This document shows positions 45,840 through 56,473 of a DNA stretch of 64,000 nucleotides, piece by piece. Numbering within the stretch: position 1 is the stretch's first letter; the number at the start of each line of letters is the position of its first letter. The translations under genes and the position numbers were made by a program. The DNA is from Tetracladium setigerum (taxonomy: Eukaryota; Ascomycota; Leotiomycetes; Helotiales): contig PZJY01000001.1 in the NCBI GenBank assembly GCA_031472005.1, positions 3,224,001 to 3,288,000 of the forward strand, given 5' to 3'. The notes beneath the pieces are model-generated. The model was not told where the DNA came from. It did no database searches and saw nothing but the letters and a program-made list of their open reading frames with translations.

Positions 45840-46370
45840 CTAGACTGCCTCCCCGGAAAAAGCCTCATCGATTGGTTTGTCCATGAATGAGGCATGGCCC
45901 AGAATGGTTACTCCCGAGGCGCCAATGAGCCATAGAGCTGTGGTGAACACGCTCGAGAAAAGTGTGAGAGGAATGGCAATGAGGACTAAACCAGTGTAGA
46001 GTTGGGATGTGGTAGCCCGGAAGACACCAATGTCGAGATCGTTTCCATTCAGCTTACCAATTCCCCAGACTCCTCCAACGACGAGAATGATGAGGAAGAG
46101 CAGAGTCCAATTGGTGAGCAGACTGTAAATAACGAGCATCACAAAGACGGCAAAATAGTTGCTGGAAAAGTTGCCCAGGTTGTAGTTCACTCGGGACTGG
46201 GCTTCTGCGAAACTGGCCGGCTTCGAGAGTCGCTTGAGATCGAGGAATTCCGAAATGGGCTTGAGGTTTGCGAATCTGGCGCCCAATGATTGCGATCGCA
46301 CGCTGGCGAGTCTATCGGACAGATTCAGACGGGACGTGAGAACGTCAATGGGGATCTGGATGCGAGACAT
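45840..46370 (-). CDS. PRA1/Yip3 prenylated Rab acceptor family protein
   Basis: Single exon, 176 aa, the usual length. The N-terminal cytosolic part carries LKRLSKPASFAEAQSRVNYNLGNFSSNY, the PRA1 signature just before the membrane region. Two pairs of membrane helices follow (FAVFVMLVIYSLL, LLFLIILVVGGVW, LYTGLVLIAIPLTLF, ALWLIGASGVTIL) and a C-terminal acidic tail. PRA1 proteins sit in the ER and Golgi and act on prenylated Rab GTPases and vesicle traffic. The 5' leader contains an (ATTG)5 repeat. The next minus-strand gene begins only 26 bp downstream. Confidence 0.95.
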   Translation of the reverse strand: MSRIQIPIDVLTSRLNLSDRLASVRSQSLGARFANLKPISEFLDLKRLSKPASFAEAQSRVNYNLGNFSSNYFAVFVMLVIYSLLTNWTLLFLIILVVGGVWGIGKLNGNDLDIGVFRATTSQLYTGLVLIAIPLTLFSSVFTTALWLIGASGVTILGHASFMDKPIDEAFSGEAV

Positions 46371-46440
46371 TTTGAAGTTTGTGGAGGATTGGAAGTGCTC
46401 TGGTTGATTGTATGAGTTGCCGCGAGGGATCTAGGCTGTG

Positions 46441-46460
46441 ATTGATTGATTGATTGATTG
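46441..46460. repeat. (ATTG)5 tetranucleotide repeat
   Basis: Five perfect units in the probable 5' leader of the PRA1 gene, seen directly. Confidence 0.9.
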
Positions 46461-46921
46461 TGATTGATGTTGGTGGAGAATAGGGAGATATTTGCTGGTC
46501 GCAGATGTGAAGCGAGCTTTTTATACGAGATATGGGATTTCGAAATCTGTTCATCCGGTCTTTCGTCAGTGATTCGTGGCTCAAGACAGGCAGCAAATTC
46601 GGAGGGAGTTGACTTGCTCACTCACGACGTATAAAGTATTGAATGCTACGCAAGCGCTTCTCTTTGGGAGTCGTCAGAGTGGTAGAGGATGACGAGGAAT
46701 CTGGAGAGGAGTAGAGGTGGTGGACAAAGAAGTTGTTTCGTTCGCTGGTTCGTTCCAAGGGGAAGGAGAAGAAGATGAGAATGTTTCCGAGCTGAGAACT
46801 TGACCCCTGCCGTTTGAGATAGCAGGGCACGCACTTCAGTTCTTCACCTTAGACCCGTCTCAGCCGGTTTGGCTGGGAGCCTGAGGCCGCATGGTATTGC
46901 TTTCTCAGGTGGCTTGATAGG

Positions 46922-47055
46922 AATGGAGATTTGGAGGAAGAAAGAAAGACAGAAGGAAGGAATAAAGAAAGAAATATATAATAAATATGAAGAAGAAAGA
47001 GAGGCAGAGGAGAAGAAGGAGAAGAAGAAGAAGAAGAAGAACAAGAAGTAGAAGA
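46922..47055. repeat. Polypurine (GAA/GGAAG) low-complexity tract
   Basis: Almost entirely A and G on the plus strand, including a run of GAA/AAG triplets near 47020-47050. Such tracts can be nucleosome-poor promoter elements (general knowledge). The Lys/Glu-rich frame across it is an artefact of composition. Confidence 0.8.
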
Positions 47056-47618
47056 TGGGGGCCACCAGAAGAGGGGCAGAAACGCAGAAACTGGGAGAGC
47101 CAATGCAGCTTTCTATGTTACTGTACATACAACGCACATAATAGAAAACCCCCCGTTTGTTCGTGGCACGTTCATGTTCATACGCCCATACGGAGTTAAG
47201 TGAAGTTGAAAGAATGACTGTACATCATGTCTGGACCCCCAGCACCACCTTTTTGCTGCCCTGGTACAGAACCATTGGAAATAACAACACCAACACACAC
47301 ACACAAACACACACACTATACTACTCGCCCAGGTCGATGTCATGCACCAGCGCTGCGTTGCGCTGCACAAGGCAAAAAAAGGCGTCCGTCTCCCTTTAAC
47401 CTCTCCTAGTGTAGCCGCTACGGCAGTCCTCAATCCTCCCTCCCTAATCCCAGCTGCCGCAGGCCAGGGGACCACAAAAATAAATAAAAGTCGTGCTGGC
47501 ATCAACGAGTCTCCAGCGAACAAGACACCAGAGAAAGCATCTCCGATTCAGATCTCTCTCTCTCCTCCCCACCCCCCGTTGCGGTGAAGCATCGCGACCC
47601 AACCCACACTCTCCCATC

Positions 47619-48968
47619 ATGAAGCTTTCCCTGTTTACTGTCGGTCTGCTGGCCACCGTCACAGTTGTGGCTGCGTGGAGCAAAGAAGGTATGCTGGCCC
47701 CAATCCCCTCCCAATCGTCCTCAATCCGCCCTTTGGGTGCCCGACTCTGACAACGTGGTCATAACTAATTGCTCCCAAACCTCTCCTAGATCAGGAAATC
47801 TTTCGTTTGCGCGACGAGGTAGAAGCTTCTGAAGGCACTGGTGTCTCTTTCTACGACTTCCTGGGCATCAACACCTCCGCCAACCAGGACGATATCAACA
47901 AGGCCTACAAGAAGAAAGCACGCTTGCTGCATCCCGACAAGGTCAAGCAGCAATTCATTGCCGACAAGTCCACGGGCAAAGGCCAGAAGAAAAGTGGCAA
48001 GCCAGGCGTTCATGTGAACAAGGGTCCTTCTCAAGCTGAGATTGCTGCGACTGCCAAAGCTGCCACCGATCGATTCGCGCGCTTGGGTTTGGTCACCAAT
48101 ATCCTTCGAGGAGCCGGACGAGAACGTTATGATCACTTCTTGTCCAATGGATTCCCTAAGTGGAAGGGCGGGGCCTACCTCTATGCGCGATTCCGACCTG
48201 GTCTTGGGACGGTTCTTACCGGATTGTTCATCTTCCTTGGTGGTGGAATACACTGGATTGCCCTCTACATGAGCTGGAAAAGACAGCAGGAGTTTGTTGG
48301 TAGATACATCAAGTTCGCACGCCGCGCTGCCTGGGGAGAGAACCTGAATATTCCTGGCTTGGATGGCACATCCACTCCACCAACCGGTCCTACTTCCGAG
48401 GATGCAGATGGAAACCTTCAGCCCTTGAACCGAAGACAGCGTCGTATGCAAGGAAAGGAGACCAAGAAGGAGAAGCCAGATCGCAAGTCGAAGATCAAGG
48501 CTGCCAAAGCCTCTCCTGCCGGAACTCCTACCGAATCCACTGGACCTCGCAAGCGAGTTGTTGCCGAGAATGGTAAAATCTTGGTTGTTGACTCTGCTGG
48601 CAATGTCTACCTCGAGGGACAAGATGAGGACGGCGATACTCAGCAATACTTACTTGACGTAAGTCTTCTTTCTATGTATGATGCTCTTTCAATTGCTAAC
48701 ATCAAGGTAGCCCAACGAGCTCGCCAGACCGACAATCAAGGATACCGCTCTCTGCCGTCTTCCAGTCTGGGCTTTCAACATCACCGTTGGCCGTGTCTTC
48801 GGCAAGAAGCAGACCGTCGAGTTCGATTCTGATATCGAGGAAGAGGAAGTCCCTGAAGGAAGTAGCTCAGGCGCCGACGACTTTGAGGTATTGGAGAAGG
48901 GCAAGACCACCGCTCAAAATGGCGATGGCAAGGTCCTACGCAGAAAAAAGAGTTCCAAAGGAAGATAG
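47619..48968 (+). CDS. erj5: ER J-domain protein, Erj5-like
   Basis: Exons 47619-47688, 47790-48658 and 48711-48968, 398 aa. A signal peptide (MKLSLFTVGLLATVTVVAAW) is followed by a J domain (FYDFLGINTSANQDDINKAY) with the essential HPD in LLHPDKV at about residue 71. Next come an insertion, then FARLGLVTNILRGAGRERYDHFL. One membrane helix (GTVLTGLFIFLGGGIHWIALYM, about 163-185) leads to a basic linker and a C-terminal domain ending in an acidic patch and RRKKSSKGR. Yeast Erj5 is an ER-membrane J protein that activates the Hsp70 Kar2 for protein folding. The third exon (PNELARPTIKDTALCRLP) is clear from its phase. Confidence 0.93.
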
Positions 48969-49536
48969 ATCACGACAGATATCTACTTTACCTCATTTTT
49001 GCTTCATTTTTTGCATGCTTTGTTATGTAAGATATGTTGATTTGTAGCATCGAAAAAAGGTCATTTGGGTAGTCCTAATGCATTATTAGAAGAAACAAAA
49101 AGTTGGAGAGCAGAATAAAAGCATATTCTTTATTTTGTATTGTTATTGCCCTTAATATATACTTCAGGCCTTGCCACAATTCCTATGTTCAGGAGTTTCT
49201 CACAATTGTTTGATCTTTGAAATGATAAATAATCCTCCGCTATCACAAGCTTGGTGAGTTGGGAGTCTGGGAGTATTTGCTCCGAGTCGTCCTCAGTGAA
49301 ATATCTGCCAAGGAAGACAGGGATAATGTGTGTGGCTAGTGAAGGGACTTGCGCCGCCACACTCATGACGCACTTTTAGTCCCTCCGATGGATCATTCAC
49401 AACGACGAGTCCAAAAGTCTAGCCAGCTGGCCTTCCTCTTCAACTCGACATTTCTGCCATCATTCTCCTCCTCTTCTATTATTCTTTAATAATCTTATAA
49501 CCCCTCAAAACAAAAGAGAAGAAAGATATCGCAAAC
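48969..49536. other. Intergenic, no gene recognised
   Basis: Gap between two same-strand J-domain genes. A 78-codon minus-strand frame (49130-49366) is present, but I see no family feature in it. Confidence 0.55.
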
Positions 49537-50375
49537 ATGCCTTCTGCAACAGATTACTGTAAGTAAACGTAAGCCCCTCCATCTCTCGAATCCCAATACT
49601 AACCGCTTCACAGACGCTGTCCTAGGCATCGCCTCCACCGCAACCCAACAAGAAATCCGCGACGCCTATAAACGGTATGCACTCTCCCTATCATCACCAT
49701 ATCCAACAAACAAACAATAAAATAACCAAATCAACTAACCCACCTCTCCTCTCCCAGCGCGGCGCTCAAAACTCATCCCGATCGAGTCCCAGTCGATTCC
49801 CCGGAACGTCCTGAACGAACGCGCAAATTCCAACTCATTAACGACGCCTACTATACACTGTCCGAGCCTTCTCGACGCCGCGACTACGACGCCGCAAGAG
49901 TCTACCATGGTTTCGGCTCTGGCGCATCCTCAGCCTCGACAGCATACACCGACACCGACGACGATATTCCCGACCCAGGACCAAACGCGCGCACAAGTGG
50001 TTCCTTCCCCTGGTCCTCCTTCGGTTTCGGTACCAAAACCAATAATCCAGCTGAGGAACAACGGTTCGAGAGCGAGCAGTTTGGGGATGTATTTGAAGAG
50101 ATGTTGAAGGAGGAGGGGATGGCTGGAGTTGGTGGGACTCCCACGGGTAAGTTCTGGTCGGTAGTTGGGGGTTGAGTGGAGGTGCGATGGGATTCATTGT
50201 TGCGAATTTCCCGGGTATGTTGGCTGGTGCGGTGGCGGGGAATAGATTGGGGAGTGTGAGGGATGCGAAGGGAAAGAGTGTGTATGCTGTTTTTCAGGAA
50301 CTGCCAGTGGCGGACAAGAGTCGGCTTTTGAGTCAGTTGGCTGCGAAGGTTTTCAGTCATGCGGTTGGTATCTGA
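49537..50375 (+). CDS. Small J-domain (DnaJ-like) protein (one apparent 1-nt deletion)
   Basis: Exons 49537-49558 (22 nt), 49614-49674 and 49758-50375. The sum is one base short of a multiple of three; about 233 aa when restored. The J domain fills residues ~6-75: DYYAVLGIASTATQQEIRDAY, HPD in LKTHPDRV and NDAYYTLSEPSRRRDYD. A Ser/Asp-rich linker precedes a C-terminal Gly/Ala segment (GAMGFIVANFPGMLAGAVAGNR), which looks glycine-zipper or membrane-like. The frame is lost in the G5 run near 50166-50170; one extra G joins GKFWSVVGG to LSGGAMGF. It presumably partners an Hsp70; location is unknown. It lies 570 bp after the Erj5-like gene on the same strand. Confidence 0.87.
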
Positions 50376-51043
50376 GAGGTTTGGGTGTAAAGGTAGGGAG
50401 AAAGATGATAATGGGGTTTTCTAGGAGGAATTCGGCGTTGATGGAGTGATATTGTGGGGTAAATGATACTTTTTGGGATGGTTTGGAAGGCTCTTTTGGG
50501 ACTGGGTATAAGACGTTATATTGAAGCGATGCACCTGCGATAGATAGGTAGTAGAATAGCCAAGAAATAAAATACGATATAAAACAAAGCCGAAATTAAA
50601 TTGTAAGATTGATTCATTCCAGATAGATAAAATCGCAAGAATGGCGGCATATGTTCAAAGAAAGTGTAAATTGCGGGGAAGATCTGTCACAGACCCACAA
50701 CAACAACACAGAATCTTCTCGGCCGCGATCACACAAAATCTCAGCATCACATTAGGCAACCTGTCAAGCGGAGATTATCGTATTTTGATCAATTTCACTC
50801 CCTCCCCAGTGAGAGAAGTCAATTTCGGAATAACAACCCGGAAAACTCATCTATATCTCGCATCCATTCTCGAGATCCCACATCAACTCAACTCTCTATA
50901 TCTTATCCACCTCAAATTTAAAACACCCCAATCCAACCAGACGTCTTCAGGTTCTCATACAGTATCAGAAACAACAGCAACAACAAAATCATCAACCAAA
51001 CCAGCACCCTTCACACTCCCCTCCAAAAGTATTACAAAAAACA
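50376..51043. other. Intergenic / 5' leader, no gene recognised
   Basis: A 138-codon frame (50641-51057) runs through here and overlaps the start of the next gene by 14 nt in another frame. Its Gln/Thr/Ser-rich sequence and lack of conserved features make it an unlikely protein. Confidence 0.55.
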
Positions 51044-52501
51044 ATGTCACCTACTAAACCACCCATCCACCTCCTCGACGGCGGCCTCGGCACAACCCTC
51101 ACCACACCCCCTTACTCCCTCACATTCACCCAAGCGCATCCTCTCTGGTCAACAGATCTCCTCCTCACGCCCAGCGGTCTTGAAACGCTCTTGCACGCTC
51201 AAACGGCCTTTGTGAGTGCCGGTGCGGATGTCATTCTCACGGATACGTATCAGGCTTCTTTTGAAGGGTTTAGGCTCTCTGGGGTGAAGGATGAGGGGCT
51301 TGTTGGGGAGATGTTGAGGAGGGGGTTGGGGTTGGGAGGGAGAGTTTTGGTGGTGGTGGTGTTGGAGGGGGAAAGAAGAAAGGGAAAGTAGCCTTAAGTT
51401 TGGGTCCGTATGGTGCGACTATGATCCCAGGACAGGAGTATTCGGGGAAGTATGATGATGAGCATGATAATGCTGTCAAGTTGGCAGAGTGGCATTTGAA
51501 GAGATTGAACGTCTTTACGCATATTCATCCTATTGTTGGAAAAGGAGATGGCGAGGGAGATGGAAAGGGAGAAGAGAAAGCAGTCGTGGAGGAGAAAGAG
51601 AGGATAGAGAGAAAGCAATGTTGGGATGATATCGATATAATTGCTTTCGAAACTATTCCACGTCTTGATGAGATTGAGGCTGTGAGGGAAGTCATGGGCT
51701 CAATCTCAAGAGGTGTCGCAAATAATGCGAATATCACAGAGGAGGAGAAGACGAACAAGAAGGATTTTTGGACCGCTTGTGTCTTTCCTGGAGAGGGAAA
51801 TACCTTGCCGGATGGGAGTGGTGTGAGGGAAGTTGTGGGGAAGATGTTGGGAAGAAGTGGTGGAGGGAAGAGTGGTGACTTGCCCTTGCCCGTACCGATG
51901 GGGATTGGATTTAATTGTACAAAGATTACGAAGGTGGAGGCGTTGATTGGGGAGTTTGAGGATGCTGTGAAGGAGATGGTGGTGAGAGGGGAGATGGAGG
52001 AGTGGCCTGCTTTGGTGGTTTATCCGGTGAGTTGTCTATTTTCTTTTATCAAGTTTTTAGCCTTAGGGTTGGGATGTTGCCTACTGGTCTTGTTGTTGTC
52101 TGAGAAGATTCCAAGTACTCTGTGTGAAAGACAAAGTACAGCAAGCTAACTCAAAGATTGTGATATTTAGGATGGAACGAACGGCGAAGTCTACAACACC
52201 ACCACCAAAACATGGGAGAAGAAAGAGAAAGAGAGCGAGGTAAGAGCTAAAATAAAAATAAAAAGCCTTTCCTTTCCATATGGTCGGCAGTTATTTGAAA
52301 TGTTAAAAAAATACGAGAACATTTTGCTGACGAGAACTCCCTTAAACAATATAGATCTCATGGGACGAAACGTTGTTCGATATCATCTCGCGAGTGAGGG
52401 AACGGGGATTGTGGACGGCGGTTTATGTTGGTGGATGTTGCAAAACAACACCTGTTGATATTGCAAAGTTACGGAAGAGGATTGATGGAGAGAAGTTGTA
52501 A
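51044..52501 (+). CDS. Homocysteine S-methyltransferase (one apparent 1-nt deletion)
   Basis: Exons 51044-52026, 52171-52239 and 52355-52501, about 399 aa with one base restored. The N-terminal LLDGGLGTTL and ADVILTDTYQASF are classic for the family. GPYGATMIPGQEYSGKY and IDIIAFETIPRLDE follow. The zinc ligands are Cys of GFNCTK (about 291) and the pair in VGGCCKTTP (about 378). Relatives Sam4 and Mht1 use S-adenosylmethionine or S-methylmethionine to methylate homocysteine to methionine in the cytosol. The frame breaks in the T-run at about 51345-51348; adding one T turns a Val/Arg stretch into RVFGGGGVGGGKKKGKVALS, which leads smoothly into the next motif. A charged insertion at about 165-190 is unusual. 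Confidence 0.9.
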
Positions 52502-53085
52502 AAAGAAAGGAGCCTTTTTAACGCTATATAGGGAAATATAAGAAGGAATGACAAGATCAGAATGTGCAATGTCATAAAGCAGCTGACGAGAAAGGTTGAA
52601 AAGACAAATCGCGAGATAGTTTGTCACTAGTAGGCATCGGTCAACGAGGTCAGGATGTGTTTTGAATTCTCGATTATTTGGAATGCTAAAATGCAGTTGT
52701 AAATGAGGGAAGACATGCTTTGACATGTTTTCTGAAGGGGAACGATGAAAGCTGAGGGCTAGTGGGGTGTGGTATAGCAGACGAAGAACTTTTGCTGAAG
52801 GGTCAGAGTAAGTCAGTCCCCTTTCCAGGCAAGTTGGTTGGAACGGCTTACGAAAAAAAAGGTGTGCCCATGTGATGCTTTCCATCAAAATCTCCTCTTG
52901 CCCTTACTTGAGTTCTTTCGTGGTCGAGATGTGTACTGGTTCATTGATGATCAATACCCCTAGATTGAGAGGTCTAGCTGTGATATCGAAAGATCTCGCG
53001 TTAACACTCCATGTTCGTCTGAAAAGATTTAGCGTGCTGCTCACAGTCTTGAGAATTGGCGGGAATTGGTGTGACTGACTGACTC
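52502..53085. other. Intergenic, no gene recognised
   Basis: Between the convergent 3' ends of the methyltransferase and BTB genes. Short frames only. Confidence 0.6.
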
Positions 53086-53845
53086 TTAAGATTCTTCGAC
53101 GGGGACATAGAAATCACTCGCTTTGATTGTCGGTGCTGGATCTCCAAAGTAGACATCCCCCATCAGAGTAACGAGTTCGAGTAAGAATTGTCGTGGGAAA
53201 TTGTTGGAATTCTGTAGGTAGAGCGGTGGATCCAAATAAAATGTTTGATGGACAACCAGCCTACGAAGCTGGCTTTCCGCTACTGTATTCTCGTAGATAT
53301 AATAGAAGGGGCGGGTAGCAATCAACCCTTGTTGGGCTTCACGCTCAACAATCTGGTCTATTGCTAAGTTTTGAAGCTCCGGCATCATGAACTCCTCCGC
53401 CAGGACCCAGAGTCGGTCTAAATTCTCGACACTCTCCTCAGACAGGTCATCGTCCTCGTCGGTGATGTCGGGAAAGTCCAACTTCTGACCATAGAAGTAC
53501 TGGAAAACCCAATTAAACACAGCAGGCTCAACGTCTTCAAGGATGTATGTTTGAGTCTGTCCTTCAACGAATTGTCCGTTAAAAGCCACTCGAAGCACGC
53601 GGGAATAGTGGCAGGCGTGAGACTTGTGGACGTAAAATTCGACCTTGTCTGGGCCGATCAGAAACTTAACAATGGCGCTCGGGTCACCACCCAATAGTTA
53701 GTCCCTTGTGCTTAAGTATTAAAAAACTGGATGGTCCAAGAGCTTACTCAAACTTGGGAGGACCCTTTGGAGCTTTGGTGGGGTTTATGTTCTCGTTTGC
53801 CGAAAGCTTCTTACGCTTCGAGGGATGGTCGTTCTGATCAGCCAT
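53086..53845 (-). CDS. BTB/POZ-domain protein
   Basis: Two exons, 53845-53748 and 53677-53086, 229 aa. The 70-nt intron has a GTAAGC donor, an ACTAAC branch site and a CCGAG acceptor. Residues 1-30 are basic (DQNDHPSKRKKL). The BTB fold covers about 35-125: IVKFLIGPDKVEFYVHKSH, YSRVLRVAFNGQFVEGQTQ, VFNWVFQYFYGQKL. After the domain, LWVLAEEFMMPELQNLAID continues the usual helix. Fungi have many such short BTB proteins; some act as Cul3 adaptors or in transcription. No second domain is present, so the role is unknown. Confidence 0.92.
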
Positions 53846-56473
53846 TGTTCCGTTTGGGAAACAACTAATGCTCCTTGATGATGAAATTTCTCGTTACTGA
53901 ATAGGGCGGTGTTCAGATGTATCGGGAGGATTTTGTCGAGAAGAAAGTGGGAGATGCCAAATGCGAAAGGAAGGTGGAGGATGTCGTAGATTAGGTTGCT
54001 GCGAAGAGAAAGTAAAGTGAAAGAACCCACAAAAATACATCAAAAGTGAAATTGATAGACTGAAGTGTTTGATATCTAGAACGAAGCGAAGTTTGGAGAA
54101 ATAGCTCAGAAAGTCGATGTTAAAGATGAAGAGTAGATACCAAAGTCAAGGCATCAGAATTTGGTTTTTTCAGCAAAGTTTTTCTTGCATCTCATATCAA
54201 ACCCTAGAAAAGGAAGATTGCATTTCCTGTGTATCACGTATTTCTTCTTTCCCATATCTTCGACGGGGAAACTCGAAGTTGGTTTGCTCATTAACGCTGT
54301 CAAACGAAAATCGAGCTCCCCAAAGGAAGTACATGTATAGAGTCTAATGTACCCAAATCGACTGCAGAGAGAGCAATAGTAGTTGCTTCAAGGACCTTTG
54401 AACGTGGTGTTACCTGTCCTAGATCTGTTGATGTATTTCGATTTCATACGAACAAGGACCCGTTTATCAAACACATGAAACGATGAGGTGCGCGAAATTG
54501 CTTCTCGGATCGTTTGCTGGACATGTCCGCGAAGGAACCGGTAGGTATACAAAATGTAAAATGGACAAAGACGTTGGATGTGATCCAAGCATGACTTTGA
54601 ATCTTGGAGATTCTCGAGTTCTGCATGGGAAGATTCTCAAGCTCAAGATAGTCAGCTGACGTGGACACCTTGACGACCACAGTATCTCTGTGACAAAGGA
54701 TCCCTTCCCACACCCAGGATAATTAATGGATGTAATAACAGTAAAAGCATCAACTGATCGACAGGATGCATAAAAGAATAACTCGAAAAGCATGAAGGCG
54801 ACGTGAGACATACTCGATATGTCCAGCAATAGGTATCAGTTGTGGTCAAACGGCGGCTGTTCTGACGTATGCAATGACATCTTTAATTTGCGAAGCGAAA
54901 TGTAAACAGAACGGCCCTTGGAGAAGCAAAGCCCATGTTGCTAAATAGGATTCGGCCATGAGTAAGGGGTTGCATGCAAGGGTGCGTCTCGGACTAGGCC
55001 ATCCTTACCGGAAAAGCTTGGGATCTTCAAGAGCAATTCGATGATCAGCACTCATGTCACAGGGTAAATGGGATACTCGCATGTACTCGTACTTTGAAGT
55101 ACAGCAACCACAAACCAAATTTACTTTGCCTGAATGAAGTTGTAATGGCTAAGGTGTAAATGCAGGATCAACAAAGATAGATACGATTTGGAAATAGAAG
55201 ACAACAAGGCAGCCGAGATGCACTAACTCGTTGAGGGGACAGACAAAGGCGTCAGGCTATGCATACATCGACGTACTGTACAGGATGGTGGGAGATATGG
55301 CTTTCTCGGAGGAGATCTCGAACCATTCAAGTCCGGGGAAGCTTCGCCTAAATTGTCAAACGCTGCAGGTGGGTGGCAAGTTGTGCAGTACTGTAACGAT
55401 AGGCATTTTGGGTTTCCACAACACCGTAAATGCATGGCGTGGATTGGCCTTTGGTGCCCCAGTTGGTGACCTATTGGGAGCAACGGATTTAGGAGGTGCG
55501 TAAGCTCCATGAGGGTCGTTGCTTGTCAGGAAGTTTGTTTTTTGTACTCTGTACGTTTGTTGAGAAGCGAGAGGTCGTGGTCGTGGGTGGGTGGTCTCGG
55601 CAGTTGATTTGTTTGGGAGTCAAGAAAGTTTGCATGAGACGGCCTTTGACGAAGGTTCGATGCATGCAAAGGGTGTGGATTGGGGATGGTGGAGTGTGTT
55701 GTGTGTTGTGTGTTGCCGTTGACTTCGAAGAATGATGTTGTTTGAAATAATAAATGAGGATATACTTCGCAAACAGATATGTGCAGGCCAGGACAAACGA
55801 CGTGGTCTCTTGCGAGGGTGGGTGGTGTGTGGAAAGTCGAAGGGGGAGGGGGTTGTCCTGGTCGTGGTCGGGCTTTGGGTGTTGGTTTGGGTGTTGCTGA
55901 GTCGCCGAGAGGACGAGGCCGCCCCTAGCTGCTTCCCCACATGCCCAGCCTGCCAAGCTCGGCTATTGGCCGAATGACAGAGCTCCCTCCGCTTCCCCTC
56001 TGAGTATTGGGGCCCGTGCTCCCGTCCCCATCGTCTATCTTTCCCTCCCCTCCCTCCCTCCCTTCGAACTTCTTCAACCTGACTCTCAACTCAACACAAC
56101 ACACCACCATATAAACAATCCACCACCCCCCTTCTCCTCCTCTTCGCACTCAACCCCCCCAATCTACTCACACATCGACTCTCCCGCTGCACATCGACAA
56201 AACCTCATCAATCCTTCCATCTCTCCAATCCAATCGCAGCTCACTACATCTCCCACTTCACCGGGAAACAAAGAACAGATTGCCCTGCTGTGGTATCCCC
56301 CAGAACACACCCAACCTAAAGACCAACTCCAATCGAACAAAGAACCGACCCATTGGAAAGAAAACAATCACAACAACTCCAAAGCTGAAGAGGGCAGCCG
56401 CGGATTATACCTACACAAGTCTATACCTACATACTACCCGCCCTTCCCTCACGAACACTCCCCATCATCCACC
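53846..56473. other. 2.6-kb intergenic region, no gene recognised
   Basis: Includes the BTB promoter and the upstream region of the Ser-rich protein gene. Frames at 54444-54849, 55223-55510 and 55489-55956 overlap on both strands without family features. The last 500 bp are C-rich, as in many fungal 5' leaders. Confidence 0.55.

Larger units (their letters stand above)
46371..47618. other. Divergent intergenic region between PRA1 and Erj5-like genes
   Basis: Both 5' ends face this region. It holds (ATTG)5 at 46441-46460, a long purine tract at about 46922-47055 and CA repeats at 47290-47318. No protein gene is supported. Confidence 0.6.

Noticed and set aside
46869..47051. Lys/Glu-rich frame across the purine tract
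   Set aside because: Pure consequence of GAA/AAG low-complexity DNA.
47786..48646. 286-codon open frame antisense to the Erj5-like gene
   Set aside because: It mirrors the strongly conserved J-domain and membrane coding sequence on the other strand and has no family features of its own.
49130..49366. 78-codon minus-strand frame between the J-domain genes
   Set aside because: No motif, no splice extension found, lies in a short intergenic gap.
50641..51057. 138-codon frame overlapping the start of the methyltransferase
   Set aside because: Thr/Ser/Gln-rich, no conserved motif, and it fits a 5' leader better. It could act as a uORF if the transcript is long.
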